This document shows positions 61,204 through 64,000 of a stretch of 64,000 bases of DNA, piece by piece; within the stretch, counting starts at the first letter, position 1; the number at the start of each line of letters is the position of its first letter. The notes under the pieces are model-generated. The model was not told the origin of the DNA. It worked only from the letters and a program-made list of their open reading frames with translations, and did no database searches. The DNA is from Paraflavitalea sp966211765 (GTDB lineage: Bacteria > Bacteroidota > Bacteroidia > Chitinophagales > Chitinophagaceae), in assembly GCA_966211765.1 (NCBI GenBank), contig CBIHOV010000014.1, forward strand, positions 115,258 to 179,257. The letters run 5' to 3'. A program made the position numbers and the translations under genes.

Positions 61204-61579
61204 CACAAATAGTTTTATAATAAATTTTTTAAACTGCAGTCACCCCCTCATTTCTAATCGGCCACGACAAGAAAAAAGACCGGTTACCTGGGCAAAGTAA
61301 AGGATAAAAAACCAATCCGGGACAGAATTTCGGATGGCGGATTTGGGGGTTTCGGGTTTGGTGTTCCGGGTTTCGTGTTGCTGCCGCGATTTGTACAACT
61401 GGATTAAATTTAGGTTAACTGAAGTTAGATGTCAGGAGATGGTGACCAGGGGTAGATGGCAACGATCGGCCCGGATAGGACGTCTTAGAACGAGGACCCT
61501 GAAATTGGGTATCGGGTATTGACAAAAAACTATCTTTGAATCTCAATTACTTAAGCAGTTATTCATTGAAAAGGACGCT
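61204..61579. other. Gap between FKBP and NamZ genes
   Basis: The gap contains GGGTTTCGGG near-repeats (about 61345-61375) and the NamZ promoter at its right end. No gene is seen. Confidence 0.5.
61505..61538 (+). promoter_or_regulatory. Promoter of the namZ-like gene
   Basis: TTG (61505-61507), a 23-base spacer and TATCTTTG (61531-61538) fit the Bacteroidota promoter, 41 bases before the ATG. Confidence 0.5.
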
Positions 61580-62962
61580 ATGAACAGATTTCTTATACCA
61601 TTGATGGCCTGTGGCCTTGGGCTTAGCGCAGCCACGCTGTCATTCAAGGGGCTGCCATTTGCAAGCTATCCTGCAAGGGAAAACAGCAGCCTGGCCGCAA
61701 GTACCAACGATGACCAGGCCGGCGCGCATGCGGATAGCTATCCCGATAACAATCGGGACGGAGGGGAAACGGTGATCGTACCCGGCGCTGAAAGAATGGA
61801 TCAGTACCTGCCCCGCCTGAAAGGAAAACGGGTGGCGATCTTCGCCAATCATACCTCGGTGGTGGGTAACAAAAATATCGTGGATGCGCTGAAAGAAAAA
61901 GGTGTCAACATCACGGTGATCTTTGGCCCCGAACATGGGTTTCGCGGCACGGCGGATGCGGGTGAAAAAATAGGCAATTATACGGATGCGCAAACGGGTA
62001 TACCGGTGGTATCGCTTTATGGCAGCAAACACCGCCCTTCGGCGGAAGACCTTAGCCAGGCGGATATCCTGCTTTTTGATATCCAGGATGTAGGCACGCG
62101 GTTCTATACCTATATTTCTTCGATGCAGGAGTACCTGGAAGCGGCTATTGAAAACAACAAGCCGCTCATTATCCTGGACCGTCCCAACCCCAATGGTTTT
62201 TATGTGGATGGACCGGTGCTGGATACGGCTTTCCGTTCGTTTGTAGGGATGCAGCCGATTCCCATTGTATATGGCATGACGATCGGTGAATACGCCTACC
62301 TGCTGGCGGGGGAACAATGGCTGAGCAAAAAGGTGACAGCACCCATCAATATTCCTTCTTCGCCGGAAAGGGCAGCGATGGAAAGAAGGCGTGCGCCTAC
62401 GAGCCCGAAGGTATTTTCGCTGACGATTATTCCCTGCCTCAACTATACGCACAAGAGCAAATATGTATTGCCGGTAAAGCCCTCCCCCAACCTGCCGGAT
62501 ATTCAATCTATCTATTGGTATGGCTCCACCTGCTTTTTTGAAGGCACGGTATTGAGTGAGGGCCGGGGCACTAATAAACCTTTCCAGGTGTTTGGCCATC
62601 CTTCGTTGCCGAAAAACCTGGCGAGCTTTACACCACGCAGTCAGCCAGGCGCTACCAACCCCAAACTAAAAGACCAGGTTTGCTATGGGTGGGACCTGAG
62701 TGGAACACCGGAAGAGGTGCTGTCGAAAGTGAACAACCAGGTACAGATCAAATGGCTGCTGGAAGCTTACCGGCAGTTTCCGGTGAAGGATTCTTTCTTC
62801 CTGAACAAAGGCAATTTCTTCAACAAGCTGGCGGGTAACAATGTGTTGATGCAACAATTGAAGGAAGGGAAGACGGAAGCGGAGATACGGAAGAGTTGGG
62901 AGCCGGCTTTGGGGAAGTTTAAAGAGATCAGGAAGAAGTATTTGATCTATGAGGATTTTTAG
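61580..62962 (+). CDS. Exo-beta-N-acetylmuramidase (NamZ, DUF1343)
   Basis: The 460-residue protein has a signal peptide and the DUF1343 family signature: VAIFANHTSVVGNKNIVDAL, FGPEHGFRGTADAGEKIGN, SLYGSKHRPSAEDL, LLFDIQDVGTRFYTYISSM, LDRPNPNGFYVDGPVLD, PIPIVYGMTIGEYAYLLAGE and LPVKPSPNLPDIQSIYWYGS. NamZ removes terminal MurNAc from peptidoglycan fragments, so it works in cell-wall recycling outside the cytosol. The region between the VYGMTIGEYA block and LPVKPSPNLPD is a low-conservation loop in the family. Confidence 0.93.
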   Translation: MNRFLIPLMACGLGLSAATLSFKGLPFASYPARENSSLAASTNDDQAGAHADSYPDNNRDGGETVIVPGAERMDQYLPRLKGKRVAIFANHTSVVGNKNIVDALKEKGVNITVIFGPEHGFRGTADAGEKIGNYTDAQTGIPVVSLYGSKHRPSAEDLSQADILLFDIQDVGTRFYTYISSMQEYLEAAIENNKPLIILDRPNPNGFYVDGPVLDTAFRSFVGMQPIPIVYGMTIGEYAYLLAGEQWLSKKVTAPINIPSSPERAAMERRRAPTSPKVFSLTIIPCLNYTHKSKYVLPVKPSPNLPDIQSIYWYGSTCFFEGTVLSEGRGTNKPFQVFGHPSLPKNLASFTPRSQPGATNPKLKDQVCYGWDLSGTPEEVLSKVNNQVQIKWLLEAYRQFPVKDSFFLNKGNFFNKLAGNNVLMQQLKEGKTEAEIRKSWEPALGKFKEIRKKYLIYEDF

Positions 62963-62969
62963 GGGAACA

Positions 62970-63035
62970 AGCTGCGAGCGACGAGCTGTGAGCTGCGAGC
63001 TTTAAAAACAAGACAGAGAGGCAAGGAGAGCGTGA
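62970..63035 (+). repeat. GAGCTGC heptamers and GAGGCAAGGAG array
   Basis: GAGCGAC, GAGCTGT and GAGCTGC units lie at 62970-63002, followed by AGAGAGGCAAGGAGAGCGTG. Confidence 0.8.
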
Positions 63036-63084
63036 GAGGGATGGATATGGGAGTAATACCTACAGGCAATATAATATCATTACC

Positions 63085-64000
63085 ATGAGTGATCAATTGA
63101 AAGATACAAGGATCGTATTTATGGGTACACCGGAATTTGCGGTGGCTTCGCTGGATGCGCTGGTAAAAGCCGGCGCACGGATAGTGGGTGTGGTAACTGC
63201 ACCGGATAAACCTGCCGGCCGGGGCATGAAAATGAATGAAAGTGCGGTGAAGAAATATGCAGTTGAACAGGGCCTGCACCTGCTTCAACCGGCCAAACTA
63301 AAAGACCCGGCTTTCCTGGAGGAACTGGGTGCGCTGAAAGCGGACCTGCAGGTGGTAGTGGCTTTTAGGATGCTGCCGGAAGTGGTGTGGAATATGCCAC
63401 CGCTGGGCACGATCAACCTGCATGGCTCTTTGTTGCCGCAATACCGTGGGGCTGCGCCCATCAACTGGGCGGTGATCAATGGCGAAAGGGAAACGGGGGT
63501 GACCACTTTTAAACTTCAACAGGAAATTGATACGGGGCATATTCTACTGCAGGAAAGTTTTCCCATCGGTGAAGATGACAGTGCGGGTGATGTGCATGAC
63601 TATATGAAAGAGATTGGCGCCAAACTGCTGGTGAAGACGGTAGAAGGGTTGATAACGGGAACGATAGAAGAGAAGCCGCAGGAAGGCATCGGCAATCGGC
63701 AATCGGCAATCGGCAATGAAGATCAAACGTTACTTAAACATGCACCGAAGATATTTACTGAAACAACTAAGATCGATTGGCATGGGACGGCTTTTGATAT
63801 TCACAACCTGATCCGTGGCTTATCGCCTTTTCCCGGGGCCTTTACTTACCTGCAGGATAAGGTGTTGAAGATCTACCGCTCGAAGAAAGAGATCGCCCCT
63901 CCTACCATTCCACTGGGCACGGCCGACACCAACGGAAAGACTTACCTGAAATTTGCCTGCACAGATGGTTATATCCATGTGCTGGATATTCAACTGGAAG
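63085..64000 (+). CDS. fmt: Methionyl-tRNA formyltransferase (3' end outside window)
   Basis: The frame starts at ATG 63085 and runs past the window end; 305 residues are visible. It formylates initiator Met-tRNA for translation. Family motifs are FMGTPEFAVASLDAL, APDKPAGRG, NLHGSLLPQYRGAAPINWAV (catalytic Asn and His), and QEIDTGHILLQ (Asp). The C-terminal domain begins near APKIFTETTKIDW. Just before it, EGIGNRQSAIGNED comes from an in-frame GGCAATC heptamer array. The rest is ordinary. The preceding genes are not functionally related. Confidence 0.96.
   Translation, partial: MSDQLKDTRIVFMGTPEFAVASLDALVKAGARIVGVVTAPDKPAGRGMKMNESAVKKYAVEQGLHLLQPAKLKDPAFLEELGALKADLQVVVAFRMLPEVVWNMPPLGTINLHGSLLPQYRGAAPINWAVINGERETGVTTFKLQQEIDTGHILLQESFPIGEDDSAGDVHDYMKEIGAKLLVKTVEGLITGTIEEKPQEGIGNRQSAIGNEDQTLLKHAPKIFTETTKIDWHGTAFDIHNLIRGLSPFPGAFTYLQDKVLKIYRSKKEIAPPTIPLGTADTNGKTYLKFACTDGYIHVLDIQLE
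63685..63718 (+). repeat. GGCAATC heptamer array inside fmt
   Basis: One GGCATC and four GGCAAT(C/G) units are translated as GIGNRQSAIGN between the catalytic and C-terminal domains of Fmt. The same unit is intergenic at 697, 2588, 42219 and 56336. Confidence 0.9.

Noticed and set aside
61580..62962. Suspected insertion or frameshift in the NamZ loop
   Set aside because: The region before the NYTH and LPVKPSPN block varies in the family, and the reading frame is intact on both sides.

Overview
This window comes from a Bacteroidota chromosome, most likely the family Chitinophagaceae. The evidence is a SusC/SusD pair, a DprE1-like oxidoreductase, YpdA, GyrI-like, CPBP and NamZ proteins of Bacteroidota type, an ECF sigma / anti-sigma / DUF4097-like operon, and several promoters matching the Bacteroidota -7 box TAnnTTTG. 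I saw no rRNA, tRNA, CRISPR array or complete insertion sequence. The identification rests on recognised protein families and sequence style; no database search was run.

Layout. 0-14 kb is mostly housekeeping: a histidine kinase cut by the window start, DUF423, aroK and GNAT; glutaryl-CoA dehydrogenase; the ECF sigma operon; pyrF, kynU and an SDR; a GDPD lipoprotein; Mrp. The gaps hold several families of short repeats. 14-22 kb is accessory: three divergent members of one unknown protein family, a small two-helix membrane protein, a Sel1-repeat lipoprotein, a GyrI-like protein and strong hairpins. 22-35 kb is a visibly more AT-rich defence island. It holds an Mrr nuclease, a SNF2 helicase with a type III-like Mod and Res, and then a toxin-antitoxin-chaperone trio (ART-like protein, 84-residue protein, SecB-like chaperone). 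A fourth member of the unknown family, a decayed phosphoesterase and an AAA ATPase follow. 35-64 kb returns to ordinary genes: phosphoesterase, WG-repeat protein, M50-TPR protease, a frameshifted DUF1254/DUF1214 gene, hbd, YigZ, ribD, prmC, a DprE1-like oxidase, ExbB/ExbD, SPFH, SusCD, YpdA, OmpA, pepT, CPBP, FKBP, NamZ and fmt (cut by the window end).

How genes work together. aroK serves chorismate synthesis, pyrF pyrimidines and ribD riboflavin. kynU and gcdH both belong to tryptophan/lysine catabolism but are not adjacent. ExbB/ExbD can energise TonB-dependent receptors such as the SusC here. The island combines DNA-level defence (Mrr, Mod/Res/SNF2) with a probable abortive-infection module (the chaperone-controlled ART-like trio, and perhaps the AAA ATPase).

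Most interesting points: (1) the ART / small protein / SecB-like operon at 30.8-32.0 kb, which has the same layout as the E. coli CmdTAC system; (2) the four-member unknown protein family; (3) a roughly 200-bp intergenic element present three times whose second hairpin shows compensatory base changes; (4) seven-base tandem repeats of several unrelated units that lie in gaps and also in frame inside fmt and prmC; (5) an 88-nt double hairpin at 17.4 kb.
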